Source of the DNA: Ricinus communis
Taxonomy: Eukaryota > Streptophyta > Magnoliopsida > Malpighiales > Euphorbiaceae
Length of the DNA: 64,000 bases
Direction: 5' to 3'
NCBI RefSeq assembly: GCF_019578655.1
Contig: NC_063260.1
Location: 27,738,888 to 27,802,887, forward strand
Shown here piece by piece: positions 34,422 to 48,464 of the stretch. Position numbers and translations under genes: made by a program. Each line of letters starts with the position of its first letter. The first letter of the stretch is position 1. The notes below the pieces were generated by a model. That model ran no database searches and had not been told where the DNA came from. It saw only the letters and a list, made by a program, of their open reading frames with translations.

Positions 34422-37377
34422 CTAATGACAGTGGCGGCTGTGTTTACTTCCACAGCGCCTACCGAAGTCAGAGTCATCAGATGAATGTTTATAAGATTTT
34501 TTTTGTTTCTTTTCATTCTTGTGATGCCTATCAGGGGAGGAATGTTCAAATGAAGCTAGATGTTTCTTTCTGTTCTCACTTCTCCGGCGCTCTTCAAAAT
34601 CGGATTCTTCAGATGAATAAGAATGCTTTCGTCTGCTATTTTTACTCCTGTGATGCCTGTCATAACCAGAATCTTCAGATGAATATGAAGGCTTCTGCTT
34701 GCTCCTTTTACTCTTGTGATGCCTATCACAGCCAGAATCATCAGATGAATAAGAATGCTTTTGCTTGCTCCTTTTACTCCTATGATACCTATTGCAGCCA
34801 GATTCATCAGGTGAATATGAATGCTTGCGTCTACTCTTCCTGGAATGCCCACCAAACTTCAGGTCATCAAAGGAGCTTGATTCAGGATGGTTCAGCTTCT
34901 TCTTTGTCTTTAATTTCTTTGATCTACTCTCCTCATTATCTGAAGGTGAGGATAACCCATCTTCTTCAGACGTTGTGAATCCTTTACTAGGTGATGGATT
35001 TTTCTTGCGTTTATGCTTTTTTATTTTCTTTCTGGATTTCGTGGGAGAAAAATTTGTCAGCAACTCAGGGATATCACCACCGAGAAATCCTACAAGATTG
35101 ATGGAGATGAAAAACTATACTAATCCAAAATAAGATGACACTAAAGTTCATGCTACTGGCAAAAAAGAACACACCTCCATATTCATCAAATATGTCCTCA
35201 GCAACAATTTGCTGATTGGGATCATCTGGATCAAAACCCCCACGAGGAGGACTCATTCCTGGTTTTTGCTTCAGCTCCCACTTTAACGGCTGCTAGAAGC
35301 TTAAAAAAGTAAGATAAATTAAAGGGAAACATGGTTGTGTTTGTCAAAAAAGCTACATTAAGGACACTGTTTCCACGCAAACTAAATGTAAGAAAACACC
35401 AGAAAGATGCCAACCGTTCCCTCTTTATTGCAATACAAACAAATTGGCTGGCAAAAAAAATTGTATAATGCATGTCCACTCTGGCAACGATAGAAGGCAC
35501 CTATCTGAAAGCATCTAACAACTTGCTTTGGCTATTCAACTCCTCAATTGTTGCTAGGTCAGAAATGTACTCTGAATAACTGAAGGAAGAGGCAGTTGTT
35601 TCTTAAAGAAGTTTTATGAACAGATTTTGGTAGTTTCCCATGCATGCCAACTGTGCATGTGCATGAATAGAAAGAATCTTATTGGCTGCTGCTCAAGAAT
35701 GTTATGCCAAACCATAATGCAACCATGATACTTATCATCAACTTTCTGCACAACCAACTAGAAATATTACGAACCTCGCTAGGATCCATTTGAGCCATGA
35801 TGGCAGTCAACGGATCATCTCTTTTTAATCGACTCTCTTCGTTAGGCATTATAGCATCTTTTAGAGGACATTCACGATCACCACTTTGATGACCATAAGT
35901 GCCACATCTTATGCATTTTACATTGCGCACTTCAATACCAAATGGCTTCACCCTTGCAGGAAGACCTGTCTCCAGCCTGCAAGATGTCAGCATTAGTAAG
36001 TGTAAAATGTGTAAAAGGGCTCACTACTGCATGAGAGCATATAGAGAAATGTGAAAGCTAGCGCGAAGGAGTAAGAGAACAAACAAACTCCAAGTTGAAC
36101 TGACTAGAAAGCAATACCAAAGAAGGGCTCCCACTTCCCAGCATTTTCGTTCTGACAATTCAACGTGAGTAGAAAGCAGAAATTCTAGAAAGGTTCATGA
36201 GATATATATATATATATATATATATATAAATTCTAGAAGTCACAAATCCCCTGAGAAAACAGTGATTTGTTGGTACAATATCTAAAAACATATCAACACC
36301 TATAAATTTGGGCAAACCAATCCTCATGCATAATTAGTGAAATCTTTGTGGCCTCATATGGACTCAGGTTGTGGCATTTGTCACAAACTGAGTACGTAAA
36401 GATGTCCAGCTTAGATTTCTGACTTGATAATTCTTGAATCATGTATGCATGCAACAATTCTTTTGAAGCTCACACAGATAAAATCAAAAGGAAACACATA
36501 AACAGAATACCTTGGAGCATTTTTAAGGACTTGAAACTCTTCTTCAGTGGGTACAGGGCGACCAAATACATCTTTCGGCCTTAGTTTCTTCTTTTCTTCT
36601 CCTAAAGGATCTCTACTAGAGGTTGACTCTGGTAACCTAAAAAACACAAAATCTATAATCAGTTAACTTTAACTTCAAATATAGTACTGCATAAGTAACA
36701 TTTCAGATGATAAAGAAACAATTGAGAAGTACAGCGCAGGCTGAGAAGAAGGGTCGTCCTCTTCTTGTCTTTTCCTCTCATCAGCAATCTCTGCTGCCTT
36801 AGCACTTTCCGCATTATAACCAGGTGGACGGACATACATAAAGCTAACAGCTTTCATCGTTTCTATCTATTACATCAAGATAATCAAATAATTCAGCTTA
36901 AATAAAATCAAACATAAAAGTAACAACTCAAACACAAAAAAATGAGCCATTACAGAATTTAGCAAATATTTGTTAAGAACCGATAAGGAAGAAAGGAAAA
37001 ATAAAAGGAAAGAAAGAAACCTTTTCCTTCTCTTTCTTGGAGATAAGAGCAGTCTGACGAAAGAATTCTTGCTCCTGAGCATACTGCAATGCAAAATAAG
37101 ATTTTTTGGTAAATAAATAATAAATATTAATAAGGAGGAGAGTTGAGGTATAATAATTGAGTACTTCGCGAGAAACTTCTTCGGTGCGTTTCTGGCGCTG
37201 GGCATGGGTCTGTTCGGCGATCCACTTGCGGCGTTGATTAGGATAGGAAAGAGGATGCCATGGCTTTTGGTTTAGATAAGAATGGCTCCAAGCAGTTCCG
37301 GATTTAGTTTTGTAATCAACTTCACCATTATTAATTCTCTTGCTCAATCTTATTCCTCCTCCTTCTTCTCCCTCCAT
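34422..37377 (-). CDS. CIR_N-domain protein with zinc knuckle and Ser/Lys/His-rich tail (CIR1/splicing-factor-like)
   Basis: Seven exons on the minus strand: 37377-37165, 37083-37021, 36866-36733, 36636-36511, 35976-35775, 35289-35175 and 35089-34422. All are GT-AG, 506 residues. Residues about 10-75 are the CIR N-terminal domain ([17 protein letters not shown], heptad-like KRTEEVSRE). Next come [13 protein letters not shown] and [18 protein letters not shown], then a CCHC zinc knuckle (Cys200, Cys203, His208, Cys215: [16 protein letters not shown]), then [23 protein letters not shown]. The C-terminal 200 residues are a Ser/Lys/His/Arg-rich tail of near-tandem units of about 22 residues. Animal CIR1 bridges RBPJ and histone deacetylases and associates with splicing factors; plant members (e.g. 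At2g44200, from memory) are presumed nuclear and splicing-linked. Exact role unknown. Confidence 0.9.
36202..36228. repeat. (AT)n microsatellite in intron 4 of the CIR-domain gene
   Basis: About 13 AT units, inside the intron between exons 4 and 5. Confidence 0.9.
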
Positions 37378-37402
37378 TATTATTATTATTATTATTATTA
37401 TT
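37376..37402 (-). repeat. (AAT)n microsatellite ending at the CIR-domain gene start codon
   Basis: On the minus strand about eight or nine AAT units run directly into the start codon, which is formed by the last unit plus G (AATAATGG). Changes in repeat number would lengthen the 5' leader without harming the ATG. Confidence 0.85.
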
Positions 37403-40400
37403 TTCCCCTTCTTCTCTTCTTCCTTTGCTTCGGTGCTTAGTTCCTTCTTCTTATTTATGCCTCTCTTTTCTCATAAATCGCACACTTCAAACATCCATTT
37501 CTATTTCTCTCAATCAATTACCCAAAACACTTTTTTGGTTCTTTAACCGGTGATTGTAGAGATCACAAACGGACTGGTCGTATCAATTTTTAGTCGGATT
37601 GTTACAATTCGAATCAATTTAGGACTCAGACAATTTAAGATCGGATGTTTATCAGTCGCGGGTCTCTTTGGTCTCGGCCTTTAGTTTTTAGGTTTTGGTC
37701 ATTTTGGATTTGGGTCGTTTGGAGTTGGATTGAGTTACCTCATCTTCCAAAATTAACATGTCGGATCTTATTAACTATGGACCTGTTTTTTGTTTTTTTA
37801 CTTTTCAAAAATTAGAAACTGTTTTTTCTTTCAATAAAAAAATTATTTGTTTTATGCTTTACATAAATTAATAAAATATATGAAATATATTTATAAATTT
37901 AAAATTTATATACAATATTAATTTAATATTTTATATATAATTAATTTTTTATAAAATTAATTATAGCTATACTAAATTCTACCAAAATAGATAAAATTTA
38001 AATAAATTTCACGTTAGTGAGTCAATATATTATATAATACTAAAATATTTTTTTTATTTTTATTATTTTTATTTTTATTTTTTATATTTTTTCAAATAAA
38101 ATAAATTTCTTTTATAGATTTTAACCGTAACATTAAAAATTTGACTGTTTATAACATTAATGAAATTATTCATTAGAATCTCAAACTAAAAAATAAAAAA
38201 GACTAAAAAATTTTATTCAATTCTTCTGGATAGAGAGTTGTAATGAAATTTCTATATTAATTTTTATTTTATTAATTAATTTAAATATATATATATATAA
38301 ATAAACAAAAAGTAAAAAAAAATTTATATGTACTAGTCATTTACCTACGGTTGTTTTTTTAATTATATAATTAAATTGATAGATATAACTTAATAAAATT
38401 ATTAATATCAAATATTAATTTATAAAATTTAAAAAATAATGACAAACTAGCTATTTTAAGATAATCTTAATCTTTTCTTAAAAATTATTCTTAATTTTCG
38501 TTAAAATTCTTAAATTTTATTAATATAATAATATAAAAATTATTTTAAAAATTGTCAATTCATTAATTTTAATATTATATAAATTAATATATCAATATAA
38601 TTGATATTACTTATTTTGAAAATATTCATAAGCGATATAATAGAAGAGAAAAAATGATTCAGAGTTAAGAATAAAAAAAAAAACAATAAAGATGTGTTTG
38701 GGTGTTAAAAAAAGATTTATAATTTTTTTTTTAATTTAATATATAGAGAGCTAGTTAACGTTTAAATCCTGAAGTTTCACCATTTTTTCTAAAATGTTCA
38801 TGTTTATGAAATCTTTTTCGATTCTACCTTGAAAAGCAAAGTTGAACAAAGTGGTTAATTAATGAATTCCAGAAGAACAACCATTTCTTCTTTGCATGAA
38901 TAGCAATCGGTAGTGTATCAACATAAAGATCCTCCTTCTCTGCAACTATTCTACTTTTATATCTACCGAGAATAAGCCACTTTCCATGGAAACCATCCGT
39001 TTGGCATTGCATTTTCTAGCCGTTACACGCGTCCTTGGGTTCTTTATGGGATTGAAGGAACAATAAGTTTTTAAGTAGGCCAAAAACAAGTAAGCTTCTC
39101 TAGATTTGCTATTCTTCATCATCTCTTTCTGTAAGTTCTTCATTTCTCAATTGCCTCGTTAATGGTGGGGAATCATCGAATACCATTTCCTTCAGAAATG
39201 ATATTAGTAACTAATAAAGCAGTAACGCCTAGCAAAGGATTACGTGGAATGAATTGTACCCGGTGGTGGTGACTGTTAAGTTAACCCACCGTATGTATTA
39301 ACAGCACAACGTGGGAGTATCGCTTAACAGTGTTCTTCACCATATACATATATATAAGCCTGATTAATAACAGCTAGGGACTGCAGTATCCTCTCTTGGT
39401 TACGATAAAATGTGAAAAGTCCACATGGGTCCCCGCATTCGAATGCTGGTTTCGCCATTGATGAAAACGTGCAAACAAATGGATCACGCCTCAATGATTG
39501 TCATTAGACTCCTATTATACTAGAAGAAGCTATATATATCATATATGTGTGCGCTAAGATAAGAAAAGAAAAACAAGAGTTTCGTAGGCAGGAGAAGATA
39601 TCATGTGGGTGTGGGGATGGGATAGTGCACTAGCTTATCAGGCACAAACGACAGTGATTTTTGGGCGTGTCATTACCCTGAATTTTTTGTTGTTCGCATG
39701 AGTAGAAGCAGCAGCAGTGTACCTCTACTCCACTATGTCCACCCTGACGTGGGCCTTAGTCTCCTGATTTTGTTGAGATTTGCTCTCACAGATTCTATGT
39801 GTGTGGGTCTTGTCTTTATTTTTATTTATCTTGAATGTCTCTTCCCCTCAAACATTGCCCGGGAGCTTGTGACCTTATTCTCTCTTGTTCACTTCCTCGT
39901 ATCATTAGACAGAAATTTAGAGGTGGTTTAGTTTGTGAAAGAGTAGCATGATCGAACCATTTTTGTTATTAGTGTTTGATTCATTAAAAATTATTTAAAA
40001 ATTATAAATTCTCTATCATTTTAAGAGATGAAAAGTTCATTTCATCGTCATCAAGTTGAATCAATTATAAATGGTCAAATATGGGTAAAATAATAATTTG
40101 TCATTTATATAATAATTACTTTTATATATTTATTGTATATAATAATTACAAATTAATTATTATTATTTTTAATTATAATTAAGTGGTATTGTTGGTATCA
40201 ACACTAAATGAGTTTACATTCCATAATGAACTAAATAATATGTGAAATATAATTATTTTCATTTTCATTCTTATTTCTCTTTATTCTTATTTTTATTGCC
40301 ATTCCCATTCCTAGCTTAAACCAAACGGAATGTTAGTATAGTGCTTCACTCCCGTCCCTCTCACGTCCTTTAGTTTTCAAACGCATAGTCCCGAATAATA

Positions 40401-41536
40401 AAATAAGTAATTCAAAAAAAAGAAAAAAAAGTATGTCGATTATATCAAGACTAGAAAAATGAACGAAAGCGAAAGAAGTGAGGTTTAATCCTATTTTCTA
40501 GTTTTTTGGCAGACCCGTTAAAAGAATTTTTCATATTTTTTTCTATTTTATTTTTTATTAAATATTCAATTTGTACTAAATTCAAATTCTTATGTAGTTA
40601 TTATTACAAATAGTAATATATATGTATTATTATTAAATAATCAAATATATTTGAATTATTTAATATAAAATTATAGAACTATATATATTACTCATCTACT
40701 TATTGTGATTAAAATTCTAAATTAGGATTGACATAAGTGTTGGATCTCGTATATTAGAGCAAGTACATGAATTATAAATTTGAAAATCATAAAAAGTGAA
40801 ATTAATGGAATTATTTGATCAAGACAATGTTTATTATTATAATAAAATTCTAAAATTTATGATTAGATTCTATTAGATTTAAGTTTGAATGACTAACTAA
40901 GGTTTTATGGATATAACGAGTAAATTTCAAATTTATTCTTTATGTTTATCATAAATAAAAATAAATTATATCACATAATACAAACATTATTATATAATTA
41001 AAAATTAACAATATATTCATTTCTATAGTATTATATATTATAAAATGTATATTGCCGAGATTTATCATAACCAATTCATAATTGCTAAATAGCTCTATAT
41101 GGAGTCACATTATATACTTTGTTTGTATATAAATTTTAGTTAGTTTCAAACAAATATTAATTAACTGATGATAGATGGAGATTTTGATTATTTTTAGTTA
41201 GGATAAAAATTAATTTTCAAATATTAGTTTGTTAATATGGGTAGTTAAAAAAAAAAAACTTGTTGGCAAAATAGTTTATCTATTTAAATGATATCTATGA
41301 AAAATGAAAGATTTGAATTTTAAAGGAATTATAAATTTTATAAAATCTATAATATTTAATTTTAACTTTTAAACAAACAGATGAATGAATTTACATAAAA
41401 TTTATAAAAAAGAAAGCAACTTAAATTTTATTTATTTCTGCCTGAATTAGAGGTGCGATAATGGGGACAAAATGTCCGGAGGCATGTGAAAGTCTTTCTG
41501 GGAGACAGAAGAGTGAACAAAATATATGGAATTTCT
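37403..41536. other. Intergenic region with mostly AT-rich DNA
   Basis: The first 200 bases are the CIR-domain gene's promoter. From 37,790 to 38,760 and from 39,960 to 41,450 the DNA is extremely AT-rich. A more balanced block at 38,800-39,930 has two overlapping minus-strand frames (39143-38946, 65 residues, starting MKNLQKEMMKNSKSREAYL, and 39012-38824) of no family I know. They could be a small lineage-specific gene, but I see no second exon or domain. Confidence 0.4.
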
Positions 41537-42197
41537 TGTAACACCCCCATTACATGCTAACCAATAGACATTAGCCAGAAAGCATACAACCATCATAGAC
41601 TATATACTATATGTAGATAGGTCAATATGCAGATTGTTAAGAATCAAGACACAAGGTTATTAACATATAAACATATGATTATACTTAAACATTATTTAAC
41701 AAGTATTCAAAACATCTTCTTATGCCTTACAAGGCACACTTCTATATACATCACATAACTGCATACAAAATGCATCAGGAGGAGACTCCACAAAACTGGC
41801 CCAACCTGACAGAACTGCTAAAAGCTAGACTTCGAATACAACCAACGGATGCACTACTATTTACAAACCTGAAAAGAAAAATTTTGGAGGGGTGAGCCTC
41901 CAGCTCAGTAAATAAATAATCAACATAATCTATATCACATACACTTAATACAATTTCCACCCAATCACATAACTTACCATAATTCATAGTTTAGGTATAA
42001 ATTCATACCATTCTACTCAATTCAGTACAACCATCATAGAAGAAATACAATTCAACAATTATGGTTAGTTCTCACGGCTTGTGGATCCCCTTTAATGTGC
42101 TCGCCCGCCTCATCCTCACCTATCACACACGTAAGGCCGCTCGCCTCATCCTCACATAATACACTTTTATAGCCTCTCTAGGCTTTAGCCTCCCAAG

Positions 42198-42276
<79 letters not shown>

Positions 42277-43905
42277 TTTTCACAGGGGAATCCACCATTC
42301 ACATGCACATATGCACTTAACATCACAATTCAATCATTTCACTTATATCATATTCAAGCAATAACAATTGTTCCACTCAACACCAATCATTTCCATCTTA
42401 TTCATTCAAACACAACACAATATTAAGCAAACACAACCATTCGTAGAACATTTGATTAAATATATGGATATAACAAATATTAACTATTTACTTACTCAAG
42501 ATACACTTATTCCTTCAGCATATAAGAACCTCCTTTCTCCACAACTTCCTTTCCAGGCCTTTGAGTACCTGTTAACACATTCATCAATTCACATTTCATG
42601 CATATTCCAAATATTCATGTAAATGCTAGTTCTAATGCATTACAAGATCATCCCCTTTGTAATTCATAGGTCTAACTCTTCCTCTAAGACTCTCAATTAC
42701 TATTTTAATATCATATAAATATTTTCCATCTAGTTATATACCAATTTAACTCAAATTAACATCAAATAAATTGCATAAAACTAGTCTCCAACATCTCTAT
42801 TTTCTAGACAGAATTTAGTACCAAAGTATATTTATTGCTGGGCAAAATTGGCTCAATACAAAAATCTCGTATTAAATAGACATATACGCTTATGCGTCTA
42901 GTTTCATCTTCAAGAAGAATTACTCAATTCCGACTTCTATAGATTTAATTATTCTCAAATTACTGAGCAAGGGTCATAAAGCTAGTTGTACCCAAGCAGC
43001 AATTTGTTTACTCAATTTAAGCAACTAAAACGGCAAAAATAGCAAAATCACAAAACTACAAAGTTATATAGGGCTCTTCAAAATTTCCATAGATACCAAT
43101 TAAGCTTAATTTGGACTTATATAACCCATGTGATGCCCAAAATACAGAACATCAAGGTTGCTGGAATTTTGACCGTTTTCTATCTTGACATACTTAAACT
43201 TAAATCAAGCTTAATCTCTATGCAATCATTCAATACTCTACTAATTCATGATAATCAGACCTTTAATTAATCAATAAAAGCATCAATTGAAGTTTATCCA
43301 ATTTGTAATCAAGAACCCTAATGACAAATTAATAATACTCAAGTAACAACTCACCAATTTCAGCTTTTGGGTTGCTAATATGCTTAAATCTTTTAGCTTT
43401 AGCTTGGCTCCTTCAATAGTTGGTAAAATCTTATCTTAATTTAAAGTTTTTCTAGGTATTCCACTCCTCTCTCTTGTTCCAAATTTTAAATTTTTGGCCA
43501 TGTATGAATTTTAGAGAAATGAAGAGGTAAAATGAGCTTGCTCATGGTTCCAATTTCCAATATTCATCTCTCAATGCCACCACCTACTTAACTAGTTTTA
43601 TCATCCTACATTAATTCTTACTAACCATATATATGTACTAACTTTTAATTGTATCTTTTAAGTCCAATCTATTTACCCAACCTTTAGCTATTGGTTCAAT
43701 TAAGTCTTAAGGCTTAATACACATAACCCAAATACTTAATCAACTTATCTAAATTAATAATCTAATATCATGCTTCTTATTCTCTACTTATAATTAATAT
43801 ATATCTGTTCCCATAAAATAAAAATATTATTAATATACCATCATATGTCCAATGATTAAATGTAAATGTACATAACATGTATGATGAGAAAATGCAGGCG
43901 TTACA
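41537..43905 (-). mobile_element. Solo LTR, Ty3/gypsy-like (probably Tekay/Del type)
   Basis: A 2,369-bp segment starts TGTAACACCCCC and ends GCAGGCGTTACA, so it has the TG...CA ends of an LTR. It is flanked by an exact 5-bp duplication TTTCT (41532-41536 and 43906-43910). It contains no gag-pol and no second LTR, which is the signature of a solo LTR left by recombination. On the minus strand it would start TGTAACGCC and end GGGGGTGTTACA. A passage near 41,870-41,920 (GAGCTGGAGGCTCACCCC, then TTTTCAGGTTTG) resembles LTRs of chromovirus elements. The minus orientation rests on these resemblances only. A long TA microsatellite lies inside. Confidence 0.85.
42202..42280. repeat. (TA)n microsatellite followed by a T-run, inside the solo LTR
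   Basis: About 34 TA units (42202-42268), then about 12 T. Probably highly length-variable. Confidence 0.95.
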
Positions 43906-43910
43906 TTTCT

Positions 43911-45093
43911 CAACAGAGAATGATGTGTCGATCCGTTATTGGGTGATTGCATAAACACAGTGGAAATACAATTATCGAAAAGATCAAACAAACAAAGAAA
44001 TAATAATAATAACACATCGTAGACCCAGAGATTGTATTTTAATTTAGTCTATTATATTATTTATAAATTAAATTATTATATTATTATTTATTAGTGTAGT
44101 ATTTAATATTAATTAATTTTTAATCATACGGAGTCAATGCTAAAATTTAACACAGTAAATGCAATATTAATCTAAAAAATATATAAATATGTAATAGAAA
44201 AAGAGATCTTCGTTCATTCCTCAAACTCAGATAAAAGCTTCAACCCAGTAAAAGTGTTTGATGAATGAATAAGGTTTAATCGCAAATATTCTTATCCATA
44301 TTTAGTAGTTTATTAATTATATATACAAATATCTTATCTACTGTCAAAACATTAGCATTAACTTTGCTTTTGGATATAATTATCCTATGAATAAATCATT
44401 AGTTTTATCCCTAATGATCAATGGAAAATTTCCCAGTTATTGTTCATCCCACTTTTGACCACAGGTATATCCGTGTCTTAACCGAACTTAACTTCCCTCC
44501 GTCCATTGATGATATAATGATAATCCACTAAAAGGGAAGAGTCAGAAATGAGGGCTTCCCTTCACTCTGCTCTTCTGGCGAGTCGTATTACCATCATCAA
44601 TTGTGATGCTAATGATGATCTGTTGATCCAGAATTATTTATTTATTTATTTATTTTATAAAACAAAGGCAAACAGTTTTCTGGAAACCCCACAAAGACAC
44701 AGCAATGATCAGTTTCTTTATATAGAGGATTAGTGGACTTGAAGTTGTGGTCATTTTCTTCTTCCATTTTGCTGCAATAGGGAATGCATATGCTTCTCTT
44801 ACTTTCCTTTGATACTTCAACTATAGTATATATTCATATTTATTCAACATGAGTTAGCCTGCATTATCTGAAAATGTAGCAAAGATAAACAGGAAAACAG
44901 GAGGGGAAAAAAAAAAAGTCACTGCATATGAACTCATCAGTTGGGGAAGTTGATAAAAATCTCTCACAACCTGATTCCCAGCTCAATCTAACATTATTAA
45001 TTAATTATTCCTCAGTTGAAGAAGGAGAAAACTCTTCAAACTCTATCTTGTTTCTTGAAAATGGACAATTCTGCTTCTGCTTTAATTAGGTTT
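43911..45093. other. Intergenic; 3' flank of ABCG14
   Basis: No gene supported. Contains a short (TTTA)n stretch near 44,635-44,655. The final 250 bases are the probable ABCG14 3' UTR. Confidence 0.55.
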
Positions 45094-48000
45094 CTACCTC
45101 AGCTGCACTCTACTCAGTGCTAAATAGGCAATGAGTCGATAACCCACCAACATCAAGGCCATAATACACACATCAATCCACAAATGATTCAGCCCCATTG
45201 ATTTAACAGCAGGAAAATCTCCGACCCGGCACAGGACTCCCTTTGAGCACTCATAATAATCATCTTCACGGTACTGAACACCAAGAAGAAGCTTGTAACA
45301 GTAGTAGCTGTAACTTACATACTTAAGCCACACTATAAAAGAAGGAATCTGTTGAACATAGTACCCTCCTGCTATGAGGAAAACCAGAGTTGTAACTGAA
45401 GCTAATGTAGTTGCTTGTTTGATGTCCATGAGTATAGCACCAAGAGCCAGTCCAAGACTTTGGGAAACAAGGACATTGTACAGAACCACAAGCAGTGAAA
45501 GGATGAAAGTAATGGGATCAGCCTTTAGCCCTCCCATCCAGTAGATTATGAAAACAAATGCAGTTGGGAGTGCAAGCTCTAGTGGTAGGTCCCCAAATGT
45601 CCTGGCCAAGAAGTAAGACGAAAGATGATACATTCCAGATGCTCTTTCCTTGATCAGCATCCTTCTTTCTTGAGGAAATGTAAATACTGCATTGTAGAGC
45701 GGGTAAAAGCCCCAGAACACTGAGAAGAAGAATAGCAATGCAATCTGCAATACAAAATGCAAACCTCGTAATTAGCACCTTACAAGAGAATCTGATCCGG
45801 TAAAAAATATTTGGCGTCAGAGAATTTATTCTGGTTCAGATTCGAGATATATAGATCTCTCCAGCACAAAGAAACACAACCATTGGAGTCAACATGAAAT
45901 GTGGAAATTGTTGAATTCATAGCTATAGCATGATATGGCACTTGAGTATTATTATTTGAAGTACAATCGTGCAGTGTTGATATATAATCTAACATTGACA
46001 AGAAAATTTATTCAGGAAGCATGATTAGTGCATATGTAGTGCGCGAGAGCTGTTAACCAATTGTGTATATTGGAACGAAAGTTTGAAACTTCTATTATAA
46101 GTAAAAAAAGTTCTCATGCAAAAATGGCAGATAAAATTTCGATGCACCACCCCATGTGGTGATGGCGATGGTTTCTGAATCAGAATCCAAGTGGATGAGA
46201 AACAAAAGAGGAGTGTTCTTACGCGGTCTTGGATGTGAGAAGCTGGCGTGCGCCACCAAAGAAGTCCACCAAGTATAGCCACGCTGGTAACTTGGAAAAT
46301 CCTTAGCCTGTTGAAAGATTCATACCTTCTCTCTCTTAATCCTCGCTGAAATAACACCTTGAACTGATGCCACCAGCTAGTGCACCATTGTTCTGACTTT
46401 GTATCAGTTCCTGATATGCATACACCAGTATCTATCCTTAGTTAAAAAAAGGTATCAAACAAAGAGGTTGGTTGTAATTTTTTAAACAGTACTAAAGTGA
46501 TTGTGTAATAGAATCAATTGGGTACTAGGAAAAGATGGAGATGTATACTTGCTAAGCCATCTTTGGTGTAATTGTAGCTATTGGCATCCGTACTGCAAAG
46601 CTCAGCTTTAAGTCTTGTAGAAATGTTCTTCTCAAAAGCAGAAATGAGAGTTTCCTTCACCAACTTCTGTTCTTGTTCCGTGTTCTCTCCTTGCTCGGTT
46701 GTAGTTTTAGAATCAGGGGCAATGCCTACAATTTTGTTTTGTTTTGTTTGCACCACTTGTCAGGACAATATTTAAGTTGTATGCTTTTCTTATTTTTAAT
46801 CTGTTACATGAGTTTTATATGGGAAACTTTATTTTATTTTATTTTGTGTGTGTGTGTGTGTGTAAATAAATAGTTATGAGTATCAAAACTGTGGTCTTTA
46901 TTATTTAATAAAACATAGAGATGACTAGAAATTCCCTAAAGCAACTGATCGTGGAGGCCATGTTTGTTTCTTCTTTTGTTTGGGATGGGTGCGTGGTGGG
47001 GTGAAGTGGGGTTTGCTTACACTCCATTTAGTGAAAGGTACAAGTTTAAACAACACTTTGAGTGGACCAACTGACATCCCACCGATGACTCAATTTGAGA
47101 GGATGAAAATCTAAATGTTTTTTAGCACAATAATTCAAAGGTTTAATTTCTAACACTTTACTCTCCTTTTAAAAAGAAAATATAGGCCTTGTTTAATATT
47201 AATAAATATATTAATCACCATTGATTGACTTGATGTATAGGTAAGAATAATGTATATAAGTATTTCATATATATATTTGACCAGTAATGGAGAAAATTAT
47301 GAAAAGAAAAGGAGAGTAAAAGAATATGAAATTACCATTGGCGAGGTCAAGTAAGAGATCAGCTGGATTAATAGTCATGGATGTTGAGAAACCAATTGAG
47401 GAAAAGTAATCCAAGGCTGAAGATGCAGAACCATAATAAATAGGGCTGCCTTCTGAGAGCAAGATCACCTTATCAAACATATGGTAAAGTCTGCTTGATG
47501 GCTGATGAATGGTGGTGACAACAGTTCTTCCTCCACTAGCAAGCCTTTTAATGATTGTTATGATCCTCTGAGCAGTGGTTGAGTCCAAACCTGATGTGGG
47601 TTCATCCAGCAGTAGCAAACTTGGATTGATTAGCATTTCTTGACCTATACTCACTCTCTTCTTTTCCCCTCCTGATATTCCTCTAAAGAGGGGTCCTCCT
47701 ATCATGCTATTTTGGCACCGAGTCAGTCCGAGTTCAGCTATGATTCGCTGCACATGCTGTAATTTCTCATCCTTAGTTAAGGTTTTTGGTAGCCTTAAAA
47801 GTGCTGTGAATAGAAGGGTTTCTGTTACAGTTAGATGTGGGTATAATATGTCATCCTGAGGAACGAATCCTGTCCGCCTCTTTGTGGCACCAGAAAAAGG
47901 CTGGCCATTGTATGTGATCTTGCCAGATAGCTTACCGTTGAGACGGCCACCTAGAGCAGTAAGGAGAGTGGTTTTGCCACTGCCTGACGGACCCAACATT

Positions 48001-48253
48001 GCAAGGATCTCACCTGGACAAACCATTCCAGTTATTCCATTCAATATAGTCTTTTCTTTAGTGGCCCATGTACCCCCACAGCACGATCCTTTCTGCTCGA
48101 GTTTAACTTTGTATACAACCTCCTCAAACTGAACATCAAGAAAAGAGATCATATATAATTAGAACATATATATTTATATATATATTTATGACATAACAAA
48201 ATGCTGATTAGTTGGTATACTCAAGAACTTGTGAATTTGACTATTATTACATG

Positions 48254-48294
<41 letters not shown>

Positions 48295-48464
48295 TACTAG
48301 CTAGTACTAGATTAAAGAAATATGTTAAGGTTGTCTGTGCTATTTGAATTTTCAGTTGAGAAAGAGACCTTTAAAGTAATAGGATATACAGTGAGTTGGA
48401 GGACAGACTGTTGATTGGGTTGTACGGGGTAAGCAAGAACAGTCTCATGATGAGTTTCAGACAT
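45094..48464 (-). CDS. ABCG14: ABC transporter G family member 14, half-size
   Basis: Five exons on the minus strand: 48464-48369, 48128-47336, 46725-46549, 46410-46223 and 45744-45094. All are GT-AG, 634 residues. The start is ATG 48464; an in-frame stop lies upstream. Nucleotide-binding domain first: Walker A GPSGSGKT (about 78-85), signature ISGGEKKR, Walker [15 protein letters not shown]-loop TIHQPSSR. Then a linker ([18 protein letters not shown]) and six membrane segments ([66 protein letters not shown] and the C-terminal [21 protein letters not shown]). It matches Arabidopsis ABCG14 closely throughout. That protein loads trans-zeatin-type cytokinin into the root xylem for transport to the shoot, as a homodimer or heterodimer in the plasma membrane. 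Intact. Confidence 0.96.
46846..46862. repeat. (TG)n microsatellite in an ABCG14 intron
   Basis: About eight TG units in the intron between exons 2 and 3. Confidence 0.85.
48257..48293. repeat. (TA)n microsatellite in ABCG14 intron 1
   Basis: About 18 TA units, midway in the 240-bp first intron. Confidence 0.92.
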
